A DNA stretch of 64,000 nt from Salinispora cortesiana (GTDB lineage: Bacteria > Actinomycetota > Actinomycetes > Mycobacteriales > Micromonosporaceae). Location of the stretch: positions 1 to 64,000 of the forward strand of contig NZ_AXVR01000013.1 in NCBI RefSeq assembly GCF_000484695.1, given 5' to 3'. The notes under the pieces were generated by a model. That model made no database searches. It had not been told where the DNA came from and was given only the letters and a program-made list of their open reading frames with translations. Below, piece after piece: positions 49,993 to 58,483 of this stretch; positions within the stretch are counted from its first letter, which is position 1, and the number at the start of each line of letters is the position of its first letter. Both the position numbers and the translations under genes were made by a program.

Positions 49993-51447
49993 TTATCCGT
50001 GGGGCAGCCGTACCTCTGCGACCGTACCGCCACCGGCTAGCGGCCGGAGGGATACTCGTCCATTTTGTTGTTCCACGATTCGGCGGACGAGGAAGAGGCC
50101 GAGCCCGGCTCCGGGAGAGCGACGGCGGTCGCCGGAATCGCCCTGCCAGTACTGGTCGAAGGCACGCTCCACGTGCTCTGGTCGGATGCCGCTGCCCTGG
50201 TCGGTGACGCGGACGGAGACGGTTTGTCCGTCGGTACCGGCGGTGACGGTGATTGGGCTGGCGGGGGGTGAGTACTTGCCGGCGTTCGTGCACAGCTCGG
50301 TGAGGACCGTCGCCAGGCTGGCCCGGTGACCGAGCGCCCGGGGCAGGCCGACCGGCGCGGTGAGGGTGATTCGGCGCCGCAGCTCGGCGGGGAGCTCGAT
50401 CACCGCTGCCCGCAGGGCGTCGCCCAGGTCGTACGGGGCGGGCGGCGTTCCGCCGGAGCCCGCCTCGGCGGTGGAGGAGAGGAGCCGGTCAACGAGGCGG
50501 GCCAGCTCGTTGGCACGCTGCCCGATCTTCTGGGCGGCCCACTGCCGGTCGGCGTCGCTCAGCGCCTCCCAGTGATCGGTGAGAGTGTCCGCGTACCCCT
50601 TGATGACGGTCACCGGTGTGCGCAGCTCGTGGCTGGTCACCGCGACGAAGAGGTCGTGGTCGGCGATGTTCTGCTGCTGGTCGGTGATATCGCGGAAGGT
50701 GACCACGCGGAGCGTTCCCGGCCCCGGCAGCTCTCCGGAGGTGACCCGCAGCCAGCGACCGTCCGGCAGCCGGTGGTCGAGCGCCTGCCCCGGCGGGGGG
50801 AGGGGGAACGGCACGGGCTGGTTGAGTACGTCGGTGACCGCGTGGCCGGTGATCTGGGCGGCGGCCGGATTCCAGAGTCGGACGTGGGCCTCGCGGTCCA
50901 CCACGGCCAGGCCGTCGGCGAGCGCCGCCACGATCGGACCGTCCACGTGCGCCGGCAGGCCGCGCTGGTCGCCGTAGAGGTGGGCGATGCAGGAGGCGAC
51001 GTAGGCGATGACGCACTGGTGGTCCGGGCACGGCTGGTCCTCGGCGGGGTAGAGGGCGTGCAGGCTGCCCACGGTGCGTCCACCGATCTCGGCCCGGGAC
51101 GCCAGCATCTGGGACCGCGCCGGGCCGGTGAGTTTCGTCCCGAGCCGGCCGGTGAGGTGGCCGGTGTCGAGCTGGTGGACCCGGGGCCCGGAGAGCAGAC
51201 AGATGGCGTCCGGGTCGTCTGCCGGCAGGGGATGGTCGAGGGCCCATTCGACGGTGCCGGTGGCGGCGATCACCCGTCCGCCGGCGGGGGCGAACTCGAT
51301 GAAGGCCATCCCGGCGGCCCCCAGCGCCTGCTGGACCACCCGGAGGAGCTGGTTGAGTGCCGGCACGCCGGCCTCACCAGAGTTGATCATCTCGATCACC
51401 GCGGTGTGGCCGTTGATCAGAGCAGAGAAGTCCGTGCGTCTCGGCAT
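49993..51447 (-). CDS. Cytoplasmic sensor histidine kinase (GAF-PAS-HisKA-HATPase)
   Basis: 484 residues without transmembrane helices. A GAF-like region (about 30-165), a PAS domain (DGLAVVDREAHVRLWNPAAAQITGHAVTDVL, about 175-250), an H-box AVTSHELRTPVTVIKG (H273), N box ELCTNAGKYSP and G boxes VTDQGSGI and GAGLGLFLVRRI. No response regulator lies within reach; the downstream gene is an RsbW-like ATPase. The start is ATG 51447 with CACACT 6 nt upstream. Confidence 0.9.
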   Translation of the reverse strand: MPRRTDFSALINGHTAVIEMINSGEAGVPALNQLLRVVQQALGAAGMAFIEFAPAGGRVIAATGTVEWALDHPLPADDPDAICLLSGPRVHQLDTGHLTGRLGTKLTGPARSQMLASRAEIGGRTVGSLHALYPAEDQPCPDHQCVIAYVASCIAHLYGDQRGLPAHVDGPIVAALADGLAVVDREAHVRLWNPAAAQITGHAVTDVLNQPVPFPLPPPGQALDHRLPDGRWLRVTSGELPGPGTLRVVTFRDITDQQQNIADHDLFVAVTSHELRTPVTVIKGYADTLTDHWEALSDADRQWAAQKIGQRANELARLVDRLLSSTAEAGSGGTPPAPYDLGDALRAAVIELPAELRRRITLTAPVGLPRALGHRASLATVLTELCTNAGKYSPPASPITVTAGTDGQTVSVRVTDQGSGIRPEHVERAFDQYWQGDSGDRRRSPGAGLGLFLVRRIVEQQNGRVSLRPLAGGGTVAEVRLPHG

Positions 51448-51501
51448 GCTTCGAGTGTGCCCCGACGACCGGATCCGGGGACAGGCCGGTAGGTCCCGCG
51501 C

Positions 51502-52293
51502 TCAGCCGTGGAGCCGGGCGAGCGTGGGGGCCGGCCGATCGGTGATGATGCCGTCCACCCCGGTGGCCAGCACCAGCTCCAGATCACTGGGGTCGTTGAC
51601 GGTCCAGACGTACACCCGGTTGCCGGCTGCCCGCAGCGCGGGGACCAGGGCGGGGCGGGAGCGCACCAGCGCGAGGCCGGGGCCGGCGACCTGGATGCCG
51701 AAGGGCAACCGGCTCAGCCGAAGCCCGCGCGGCAACCGGTCCAACAGCAGCACGGTCGGCAGCGCGGGGGCCAGCGCACGGAGTCGCCGCACCGCCAGCA
51801 GCGAGAAGGACATGACGGTGACCTGGAGTGGGTGGTCGGGCCTCGGTACGGTCAGCCCGTGCCGGTCGAGCAGTCTGACCAGCCGGCCCTCGACGTGTCG
51901 CCCGTACCGGGACGGGTGTTTGGTCTCGATCAGCAGCCGGACCGGTCGGCCGGCGGCGCGGACGGCTTCCAGGAGTCGGTCTAGGGTGAGGAGCCGCAGG
52001 TACGACTCGTCCAGCCCCTCGTCGCCGTCGGTCAGCGCGGGCCCTGGGTGCCAGGACCCGAAGTCGAGCCGTTCCAGTTCGGCGAGCGTCCGCGTGCTGA
52101 CCGGGCCGTGCCCGTTGCTGGTGCGGTCCAGGCGACGGTCGTGCACGCAGACGAGGTGCCCGTCGCGGGTCAACCGAACATCGCACTCCACCCCGTCGGC
52201 GCCCTCGTCGAGGGCGCGCAGGTACGCGGCCAGCGTGTGTTCCGGCAGGTCGTACGACGACCCGCGGTGGGCGAAGACCAGGGGGCTCCCCAC
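51502..52293 (-). CDS. Glycerophosphodiester phosphodiesterase
   Basis: 263 residues. TIM barrel that cleaves glycerophosphodiesters to glycerol-3-phosphate. FAHRGSSYDLPEHTLAAY (H9, R10), DGVECDVRLTRDGHLVCVHDRRLDRTSNG, RLLIETKHPSRYG, VTVMSFSLLAVRRLR and VYVWTVNDPSDLELVLATGVDGIITDRP are complete. Lacks a signal peptide, so it is cytoplasmic (UgpQ type). Starts 9 nt after the rhodanese gene, one transcript. Confidence 0.93.
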   Translation of the reverse strand: MGSPLVFAHRGSSYDLPEHTLAAYLRALDEGADGVECDVRLTRDGHLVCVHDRRLDRTSNGHGPVSTRTLAELERLDFGSWHPGPALTDGDEGLDESYLRLLTLDRLLEAVRAAGRPVRLLIETKHPSRYGRHVEGRLVRLLDRHGLTVPRPDHPLQVTVMSFSLLAVRRLRALAPALPTVLLLDRLPRGLRLSRLPFGIQVAGPGLALVRSRPALVPALRAAGNRVYVWTVNDPSDLELVLATGVDGIITDRPAPTLARLHG

Positions 52294-52302
52294 GGCGTGC
52301 GG

Positions 52303-52638
52303 CTACAGGACCCGGCCTGGCTGTCCGTCGCCGCCGACCACCGGCCGTCCGGCGGCGGCCCATTCGCCCATCCCGCCTTCGACGTTGCGGACCTGCTCCC
52401 AGCCGTTGCGCAGGAGGTAGGTGACGACCTGCGCGGAGCGCCCGCCAGATCGGCAGATGACGGCCACCTCCCGGTTGTCGGGCACTTCGGCCAGCCGGGT
52501 GGGCAGCTGGGTCATCGGCAGGTGGTGGGCACCGGGTGCGTGACCGGCGAGCCACTCGTCATCCTCACGGACGTCGAGCAGGTACGCGTCGTCGTTTATC
52601 TCGGTCACGGTCACGGTGGGTACGCGGGGTCCGAACAC
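52303..52638 (-). CDS. Rhodanese-like domain protein
   Basis: 111 residues. Single rhodanese domain: DDAYLLDVREDDEWLAGHAPGAHHLPM, active-site loop VICRSGGRSA (C62) and VRNVEGGMGEWAAAGRPV. It could carry sulfane sulfur, perhaps for MoaD thiocarboxylation, but there is no direct link. GTG start set by a leaderless TAAGCT. Confidence 0.92.
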   Translation of the reverse strand: MFGPRVPTVTVTEINDDAYLLDVREDDEWLAGHAPGAHHLPMTQLPTRLAEVPDNREVAVICRSGGRSAQVVTYLLRNGWEQVRNVEGGMGEWAAAGRPVVGGDGQPGRVL

Positions 52639-52645
52639 GGCTTCC

Positions 52646-52651
52646 AGCTTA
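52646..52651 (-). promoter_or_regulatory. -10 element of the rhodanese-GDPD unit
   Basis: TAAGCT ends 7 nt before GTG 52638; no ribosome binding site. Confidence 0.55.
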
Positions 52652-52686
52652 GGGGCCGCGCTCTCCGGGTGGGTGTTGCCGGTTGG

Positions 52687-53763
52687 TCAGAGCTGGGTGA
52701 CCCACCGGGGGTTGGCCTGGGCCCACTGCGGCACCCGCTGGTTCTGAACGGCGGTGAAGAGCCCGCCTCCGCCTTCCTGGAGGATGACGTAGGAGACCTG
52801 GTCGATGGTCTGCGGGTAGGACGGCATCCGGATCCCGCGTAGGGCGTCCGCCGGCAGGTCCCGCAGCGCGAGAACCAGATCCGCCAGGGGTACGCCGTTG
52901 GTGTCCACGGTCAGCGAGTTGCCGACCGCGCGGAGCACCTGGTCCAGGCGGACCGGGTTGTTTCGGATCGAGGTCTCGGAGGCGCGCTGCAGTATCGCCC
53001 GGAGTAGCTGTTGCTGGTGGGTCTGTCGGTCGTAGTCGCCGTTGGGCAGGTCGTAGCGCTGGCGGACGAAGTCCAGCGCGGTGCCGCCGTCCATCTCCTG
53101 GCAGCCGGGGGTGAAGACCCGGTCGGTGTGGATCGAGCGGAACTCGGTGTCGACGCACATGCGTACGCCGCCAAGGTGGTCGATGACGTCGCGGAGGCCG
53201 GAGAAGTCAATCTTGGCGGCGCCGTCGAAGCGGATGCCGGTGAGCTGAGCCAGGGCGGCGGAGAGGAGTTGGGTGCCGGACTCTCCGCCACCACCGTGGT
53301 GGTACGCGGCGTTGATCTTGTCTTCTCCGCCACTGAATCCGGGGGCGGCGGGGATGGTGACCCGAAGGTCTCGGGGTACGGACATCAGGAACGCCTCACG
53401 CCCGCCCGCCGGGACGTGCACGATGAGGATGGTGTCTGATCTTCGGTCGGCGGTGGTGCTGCTGCTCCGCCAGCGGTCCGTGCCGACGAGCAGGTAGTTC
53501 AGCGGACCGTCCAGGTCCGTCCGGCTTCGCCGGGCGTCCGGGTCGAGCAGTTCTTCCCGGGCCACTGTCTGGTCGTACCGCTGGGCGAGTCGGTGGAGGC
53601 CGACCGCGGCGAGGCCGGCCAGGATCACCAGCGTGAGGCCGACGCCGAGTAGGAGGCGGGCCCAACGTGGCCGTCCGCGCCGGACGCCCGCGTCGGCCCG
53701 CTCCCGTCCGCCCTTCGACCTGGACGTGTTTCCTCCCCGCCACCGTCTGTGATTAGTCCTCAC
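52687..53763 (-). CDS. LytR-CpsA-Psr family cell-wall ligase
   Basis: 358 residues. N-terminal helix RLLLGVGLTLVILAGLAAVGLHRLA, then an LCP domain: LNYLLVGTDRW, RSDTILIVHVPAGGREAFLMSVPRDLRVTIP, INAAYHHGG, FSGLRDVIDHLGGVRMCVD, and GTALDFVRQRYDLPNGDYDRQTHQQQLLRAI. The Arg and Asp residues that bind pyrophosphate are present. These enzymes attach glycopolymers to peptidoglycan from lipid carriers. A second LCP gene lies immediately upstream. The GTG start is uncertain; the first 30 residues are Arg/Gly-rich. Confidence 0.9.
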   Translation of the reverse strand: MRTNHRRWRGGNTSRSKGGRERADAGVRRGRPRWARLLLGVGLTLVILAGLAAVGLHRLAQRYDQTVAREELLDPDARRSRTDLDGPLNYLLVGTDRWRSSSTTADRRSDTILIVHVPAGGREAFLMSVPRDLRVTIPAAPGFSGGEDKINAAYHHGGGGESGTQLLSAALAQLTGIRFDGAAKIDFSGLRDVIDHLGGVRMCVDTEFRSIHTDRVFTPGCQEMDGGTALDFVRQRYDLPNGDYDRQTHQQQLLRAILQRASETSIRNNPVRLDQVLRAVGNSLTVDTNGVPLADLVLALRDLPADALRGIRMPSYPQTIDQVSYVILQEGGGGLFTAVQNQRVPQWAQANPRWVTQL

Positions 53764-53830
53764 GTCAGGCTACGGTTCGTCGGGCCACCGCCGGGTCTGT
53801 TCGCCGGATCCCAACCTGGTCGGCGCGAGT

Positions 53831-53853
53831 TGGCGGGCCCACGGGGCCCGCCA
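53831..53853 (-). terminator. Terminator between the two LCP genes
   Basis: TGGCGGGCCC (53831-53840) pairs perfectly with 53844-53853 around an ACG loop, 28 nt past the upstream LCP stop. Confidence 0.7.
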
Positions 53854-53880
53854 GCTCGACGCCGGCGGCGTCGCGTGGGA

Positions 53881-55167
53881 TCAGCTGTCGGCGTCGCTCT
53901 CGTTCGCCGCAACCCAGTCGGCCATGCTGTCCGCGGAGATCGCCTGGTACATCGCGAGCGCCTGCTCCCGGTCGGAGACCACGACTGATTCGCCGTTGAT
54001 GGTCTGGCTGCCGTTGTGCGGGCTGGTCACGAAGGCCAGGTTCTCCCCACGCAGGTTGCGGAACTGGAAGGCCATGTCGATGAGGGAGAAGTCCTCGTCA
54101 ACGGTGACCGCGGCGGTCACCGCCTTGAGGAAGTCGTTCATCTTGATCGGGTTGGTGAGCGTTCCGCTGCTGGCCGCCTTGTTCATCAGTGCGCGGAGGA
54201 ACTCCTGCTGATGCCGCATCCGGTCGAAGTCGCCCCGGGGGAACTGCTTGCGCTGCCGGATCCAGTCCAGCGCCTCGGCGCCGTCCATGTGGTTGACGCC
54301 CTCGGTGAAGGTCCGGTAGGGCTTGTGGATCGAGGTGATCGTCTTCTCCACCGTGAGATCAACGCCGTCGAGCGCATCCGTGACCTCCTGGAACCCGCCG
54401 AAGTCGATCGCCATGACATGGTCGAGGCGGACATCGGTGAAGCACTCCACGGTGCGGACCGCCAACGGGAGACCACCGAATGCGAAAGCGGCGTTGATCT
54501 TCCTGCGCTGCCCCGAGTCGCAGTCGGCGCTTGCGCTCTCCGGAATCGGCACGTACAGGTCACGGGGGATCGACACCAGGTACGCCTCCTGGTGGTTGCT
54601 GGGAATGTGCATCACGATGATCGTGTCGGCGCGCCACTCGCCGCGCTGGTCCATCGGCGCGTCCGGATCCCGTGAGTCCGTGCCGACGAGGAGGATGTTC
54701 AGCGCGCCATCAACCGTCTTGACCGGTCGGTCCTGGGCTTCCCCCGGCGGGAACGGATTGGTCCGGGCCAGGTCATTGTCGAGGCCGCGGGCGTAGACCC
54801 AGGCCCCGGTGGCGGCGAGCAGCGCGAACACCAGTACGGCGACTCCAGCCACCAGCGCGATCCGACCCCAGCGAGGGCGTGGGCCACGCCGCTCCGGTCG
54901 GCCCGGACCGGGGCGGCCGCCGGGCCCACCCGGACCGCCGGGGCCGCCGGGGCCACCCGGACCGCCGGGGCCACCGGGGCCGCCGGGGCCACCCGGACCA
55001 CCGGGGCCGAGGGGTCGGCCGCCGGTCGGTCCGATCGGCGCGGGGTTCCAGCCTGTCGGCGTGGGGCGGGCACGTCCGGTGGTGGTGGGGCCGGCCACCC
55101 GCGCCCGCCCGGAGCTCCGGCTCAGGTGCGGGAACGGGTAAGCGGCGGCGGTGGTGGTCGCTGACAT
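53881..55167 (-). CDS. LytR-CpsA-Psr family ligase with collagen-like N-terminus
   Basis: 428 residues. The cytoplasmic N-terminus contains about eleven GGP triplets (about 54-88), then one helix (IALVAGVAVLVFALLAATGAWVYA) and the LCP domain: LNILLVGTDSRD, RADTIIVMHIPSNHQEAYLVSIPRDLYVPIP, KINAAFAFGG, FGGFQEVTDALDGVDLTV and EALDWIRQRKQFPRGDFDRMRHQQEFLRAL. ATG 55167 fixed by a leaderless TACCCT. Paralogue of the downstream LCP gene, from which a terminator separates it. Confidence 0.92.
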   Translation of the reverse strand: MSATTTAAAYPFPHLSRSSGRARVAGPTTTGRARPTPTGWNPAPIGPTGGRPLGPGGPGGPGGPGGPGGPGGPGGPGGPGGPGGRPGPGRPERRGPRPRWGRIALVAGVAVLVFALLAATGAWVYARGLDNDLARTNPFPPGEAQDRPVKTVDGALNILLVGTDSRDPDAPMDQRGEWRADTIIVMHIPSNHQEAYLVSIPRDLYVPIPESASADCDSGQRRKINAAFAFGGLPLAVRTVECFTDVRLDHVMAIDFGGFQEVTDALDGVDLTVEKTITSIHKPYRTFTEGVNHMDGAEALDWIRQRKQFPRGDFDRMRHQQEFLRALMNKAASSGTLTNPIKMNDFLKAVTAAVTVDEDFSLIDMAFQFRNLRGENLAFVTSPHNGSQTINGESVVVSDREQALAMYQAISADSMADWVAANESDADS

Positions 55168-55174
55168 GCGAGTC

Positions 55175-55180
55175 AGGGTA
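55175..55180 (-). promoter_or_regulatory. -10 element of the upstream LCP gene
   Basis: TACCCT ends 7 nt before ATG 55167; no ribosome binding site. Confidence 0.6.
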
Positions 55181-55237
55181 CGTCGGGAAGCTGTCAGCCG
55201 GTGGCACGCCGAATTGGCGACGAGTCGTCGTGGGCGG

Positions 55238-56215
55238 CTACCCGAGCCGGTCGCGGAAGTACGCAATCGTGCGACGCAGGCCCTCCTCGGGCGTAACTTC
55301 GGGCTCGAAGTCGAGGAGTTCCCGGGCGCGAGTGAGATCCGGTCGACGCATCTTCGGGTCATCCGAGGCGCGGGTGACATAGGTCACCTCGGAGCTGCTC
55401 CCGCAGAGCGACACGATCGACTCTGCCAGTCGACGCATGCTCATCTCGTGCTCGGTCCCACAGTTCACCGGCCCGGTTTCGGGCGAATCCAGCAGCAGCA
55501 GGATGCCCCGCACCAGATCATCGACGTAGCAGATGGAACGGGTCTGATCCCCGGTGCCATGCACGGTGATCGGCTCACCGCGCAGGGACTGGGCGATGAA
55601 CGTCGGGATCGCCCGGCCGTCGTCCGGCCGCATCCGTGGGCCGTAGGTGTTGAAGATTCGGACAATGGCGACATCGGCCCCCCGGCTCCGGTGGTATGCC
55701 ATCGTCGCCGCCTCGCCGAACCGCTTCGCCTCGTCGTAGACGCTCCGGATCCCGATTGGGTTGACGTTGCCCCAGTACGTCTCCCGCTGGGGGTGCTCCA
55801 ACGGGTCCCCGTACGCCTCGGAGGTGGAGGCCAGCAGGAACCGGGCACCGTCGGCGACTGCCCGGTCCAGCAGGTGCAGGGTGGCGATGGAGCCGACCCG
55901 GAGGATCTCCACCGGCAGCTTCTCGAAGTCGGTGGGGCTGGCCGGCGACGCCATGTGCAGAATGGCGTCGAACCGTTCGGCGAGGGCGGGGTGGTGCTCG
56001 GGAAGCCCGTCGGAGATGTCCGCCTCGACGAGCGTGAAGGTCGACGTCTCCGCCAGGTGGGCGACGTTCTCCTTGGAGCCGGTCACGAAGTTGTCCACCG
56101 CCACGACCGTGCAGCCACGGGCGAGGAGGGCGTCAACCAGGTGGGAGGGGACAAAGCCCGCCCCGCCGGTGACGAGGATGCGGTGACCGGGGCCGAAGCG
56201 TTGCACAACCTTCAT
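55238..56215 (-). CDS. NAD-dependent epimerase/dehydratase, UDP-glucuronate decarboxylase-like
   Basis: 325 residues. Extended short-chain dehydrogenase: NAD motif ILVTGGAGFVPSHLVDALL, active-site STSEAYGDPLEHPQRETYWGNVNPIG and YDEAK, and VRIFNTYGPRMRPDDGRAIPTFI then HGTGDQTRSICYVDDLVRG, the UDP-xylose-synthase-like pattern. It should supply nucleotide sugars for surface glycans, in line with nearby LCP ligases. ATG 56215 is fixed by a TAGGGT 7 nt upstream. The same frame stays open far upstream across actP, but that is coincidental. Confidence 0.88.
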   Translation of the reverse strand: MKVVQRFGPGHRILVTGGAGFVPSHLVDALLARGCTVVAVDNFVTGSKENVAHLAETSTFTLVEADISDGLPEHHPALAERFDAILHMASPASPTDFEKLPVEILRVGSIATLHLLDRAVADGARFLLASTSEAYGDPLEHPQRETYWGNVNPIGIRSVYDEAKRFGEAATMAYHRSRGADVAIVRIFNTYGPRMRPDDGRAIPTFIAQSLRGEPITVHGTGDQTRSICYVDDLVRGILLLLDSPETGPVNCGTEHEMSMRRLAESIVSLCGSSSEVTYVTRASDDPKMRRPDLTRARELLDFEPEVTPEEGLRRTIAYFRDRLG

Positions 56216-56222
56216 GGCGGCC

Positions 56223-56228
56223 ACCCTA
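56223..56228 (-). promoter_or_regulatory. -10 element of the epimerase gene
   Basis: TAGGGT ends 7 nt before ATG 56215; no ribosome binding site. Confidence 0.55.
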
Positions 56229-56328
56229 CCGAGCGGTCGGTTCGCCGCCCGGCGCGGAAGGGCGGGCCGGGGCGCCGTCGCCCCGACCCGGCCCATCCGG
56301 ATCTCGCCGGCTCGGCCCGCCCGAACGG

Positions 56329-58002
56329 TCAGTGCGCGCCCGCGCCGGTGAGGGAGCGAACCTCCAGCTCGGCGTAGCGCTGATCGTCGCGCTCCTTGGA
56401 GATCACCGTCCCGAACCAGCCGCAGAGGAAGCCGAACGGGATGGAGAGCAGGCCCGGGTTGGACAGGGGGAACCACTGCCAGTCCTGGTCGGGGAACATC
56501 GCGGTCGGTGAACCGGAGACGACCGGGGAGAAGAAGACCAGGAAGACCGCGGCGAAGAGGCCGCCGTAGATGGCCCAGACCGCGCCGCTGGTGTTGAAGC
56601 GCCGCCAGAAGAGGCTGTAGAGGATCGCCGGCAGGTTGCCCGACGCGGCCACCGCGAAGGCGAGGGCGACCAGGAAGGCGACGTTCAGGTTCTGCGCGAA
56701 GATGGCGAGGACGATCGAGATCGCCCCGATCACCAGGGCGGAGATCCGCGCCACGGCCACCTCCTGCCGCTCGGATGCGGTGCCGTTCTTGACCACGTTG
56801 GCGTAGAAGTCGTGTGCCAGACTGGAGGAGGAGGCCAGGGTCAGGCCGGCGACGACCGCCAGGATCGTCGCGAAGGCGACCGCCGCGATGACCGCCAGCA
56901 GGGTCGCCCCGCCCAGTTCTCCACCGAGGAAGTCCATCCCCAACGCCTCGGCGAGCTGCGGCGCGGCTGTGTTCCCGGCCCGGTCCTGCGCGGTGATCGC
57001 CTCGCTTCCCACCAGCGCCGCCGCACCGAAGCCGAGGGCGAGCGTGAGCAGGTAGAAGCTGCCGATGATGCCAATCGCCCAGAGGACGCTCTTCCGGGCG
57101 GCCTTCGCCGTCGGCACGGTGTAGAAGCGGATGAGGATGTGTGGCAGGCCGGCCGTGCCGAGCACCAGCGCGACGCCGAGGGAGAGCAGATCCAGCTTGC
57201 TGTAGAAGGTTTTCAGGGCGTCGCCGGGTGTCTCGACGCCGTACCGTAGCCCCGGTTCGAGGAAGGCGGCACCCTTGCCGGAGGCGTCCGCCGCGTCGCC
57301 GAGCAGGTCGGAGAGGTTGAACTTGTACTTCGCCAACACCAGCAGGGTCATCACGACGGCGCCGCCCATCAGCAGGAACGCCTTGACGATCTGCACATAG
57401 GTGGTGCCCTTCATGCCGCCCACCGTCACGTAGGTGACCATCAGCGCACCGACCATGATGATCGTGGCGATCTTGGCGGCGTCCGCGTCCAGACCCAGGA
57501 AGGTCGTACCCGGCTTGATGCCGAGCAGTAGGGCGACCAGTGCCCCCGCACCGACCATCTGGGCGAGCAGATAGAAGATCGAGACCGTGATGGTGGAGGC
57601 CGCGGCGGCCGTCCGCACCGGACGCTGCCGCATCCGGAAGGCGAGCACGTCGGCCATCGTGTAGCGGCCGGAGTTGCGCAGCAGCTCGGCGACGAGCAGC
57701 AGCGCCACCAGCCAGGCGACCAGGAAGCCGATCGAGTAGAGGAAGCCGTCGTAGCCGTAGAGAGCGATCAGGCCGGCGATGCCGAGGAACGACGCCGCCG
57801 ACATGTAGTCGCCGCCGATCGCCATCCCGTTCTGGAAGCCGGAGAAGGAACGACCACCCGCGTAGAAGTCGGTGGCGGTCTTGGTCTGCCGGCTGGCCCA
57901 CACCGTGATCGCCAGCGTCACCGCCACGAAGACGAGAAAGAGTGTGAGGGTCAGGTTCCGGGCGGTGCTGTCGCCCGCCTCAGCCGCGAGGACCGTGGTC
58001 AT
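56329..58002 (-). CDS. actP: Cation/acetate symporter (sodium:solute symporter family)
   Basis: 557 residues, about 13 transmembrane helices. ATDFYAGGRSFSGFQNGMAIGGDYMSAASFLGIAGLIALYGYDGFLYSIGFLVAW is the conserved ActP opening. GTAGLPHILIRFYTVPTAKAARKSVLWAIGIIG and LAVVAGLTLASSSSLAHDFYANVVKNG are the later SSS signatures. Takes up acetate and similar short carboxylates with Na+ or H+. It overlaps the DUF485 gene by 23 nt, the usual yjcH-actP operon. Confidence 0.93.
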   Translation of the reverse strand: MTTVLAAEAGDSTARNLTLTLFLVFVAVTLAITVWASRQTKTATDFYAGGRSFSGFQNGMAIGGDYMSAASFLGIAGLIALYGYDGFLYSIGFLVAWLVALLLVAELLRNSGRYTMADVLAFRMRQRPVRTAAAASTITVSIFYLLAQMVGAGALVALLLGIKPGTTFLGLDADAAKIATIIMVGALMVTYVTVGGMKGTTYVQIVKAFLLMGGAVVMTLLVLAKYKFNLSDLLGDAADASGKGAAFLEPGLRYGVETPGDALKTFYSKLDLLSLGVALVLGTAGLPHILIRFYTVPTAKAARKSVLWAIGIIGSFYLLTLALGFGAAALVGSEAITAQDRAGNTAAPQLAEALGMDFLGGELGGATLLAVIAAVAFATILAVVAGLTLASSSSLAHDFYANVVKNGTASERQEVAVARISALVIGAISIVLAIFAQNLNVAFLVALAFAVAASGNLPAILYSLFWRRFNTSGAVWAIYGGLFAAVFLVFFSPVVSGSPTAMFPDQDWQWFPLSNPGLLSIPFGFLCGWFGTVISKERDDQRYAELEVRSLTGAGAH

Positions 58003-58348
58003 GGGTCACCTCCCCGATCTCCGCGCGGATCCGGTCCGCGACCGGATCGATCCGGCGGGCGGCGTACCGGGAGTAGAGCCAGGCGATCAGGAAGGTGGAG
58101 GCGAACTGGAGCAGACCGAAGACCAGCGCCACATTGATGTTGCCGACGATCTTCGTGCCCATGAAGCCCCGCGCGTACGCGGACAGGATCACGTAGAGCG
58201 CGTACCAGAGAAAGAACGCGACGGTCATCGGGAAGACGAAGCCGCGCAACGCGCACCGCAACCCGGCGAACTCGGCCGACCATTGCACGGCCAGATAGCG
58301 CTCCGCCGCCGACTCGGCCGGGGCGGACGCGGGTGTGTCCGTGGACAT
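57980..58348 (-). CDS. DUF485 membrane protein (YjcH-like)
   Basis: 122 residues. Two helices (FVFPMTVAFFLWYALYVILSAY and VALVFGLLQFASTFLIAWLYSRYA) with the family segment MGTKIVGNINVALVFGLLQF. Small partner of actP, thought to assist the symporter. ATG 58348 is followed by a Thr/Ala/Ser-rich start. Translationally coupled to actP. Confidence 0.9.
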   Translation of the reverse strand: MSTDTPASAPAESAAERYLAVQWSAEFAGLRCALRGFVFPMTVAFFLWYALYVILSAYARGFMGTKIVGNINVALVFGLLQFASTFLIAWLYSRYAARRIDPVADRIRAEIGEVTHDHGPRG

Positions 58349-58483
58349 CCGTGGCTCACCACCTTCACAGGTATCCGGGGGTTTCGCGCACGGTAGGGGA
58401 TTCGCTACCGACCCGGAAGGCGGCGATCGTCGTCGGTCGTCAGCTGCGCCGAACGGCACCGTAGCTGCGCCGAGTGACCTGGC

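Noticed and set aside
56216..57901. Upstream extension of the epimerase frame across actP (to 887 codons)
   Set aside because: The extension is the actP gene read in another frame and is Arg/Gly-rich. The epimerase has a natural ATG with its own -10 at 56223.
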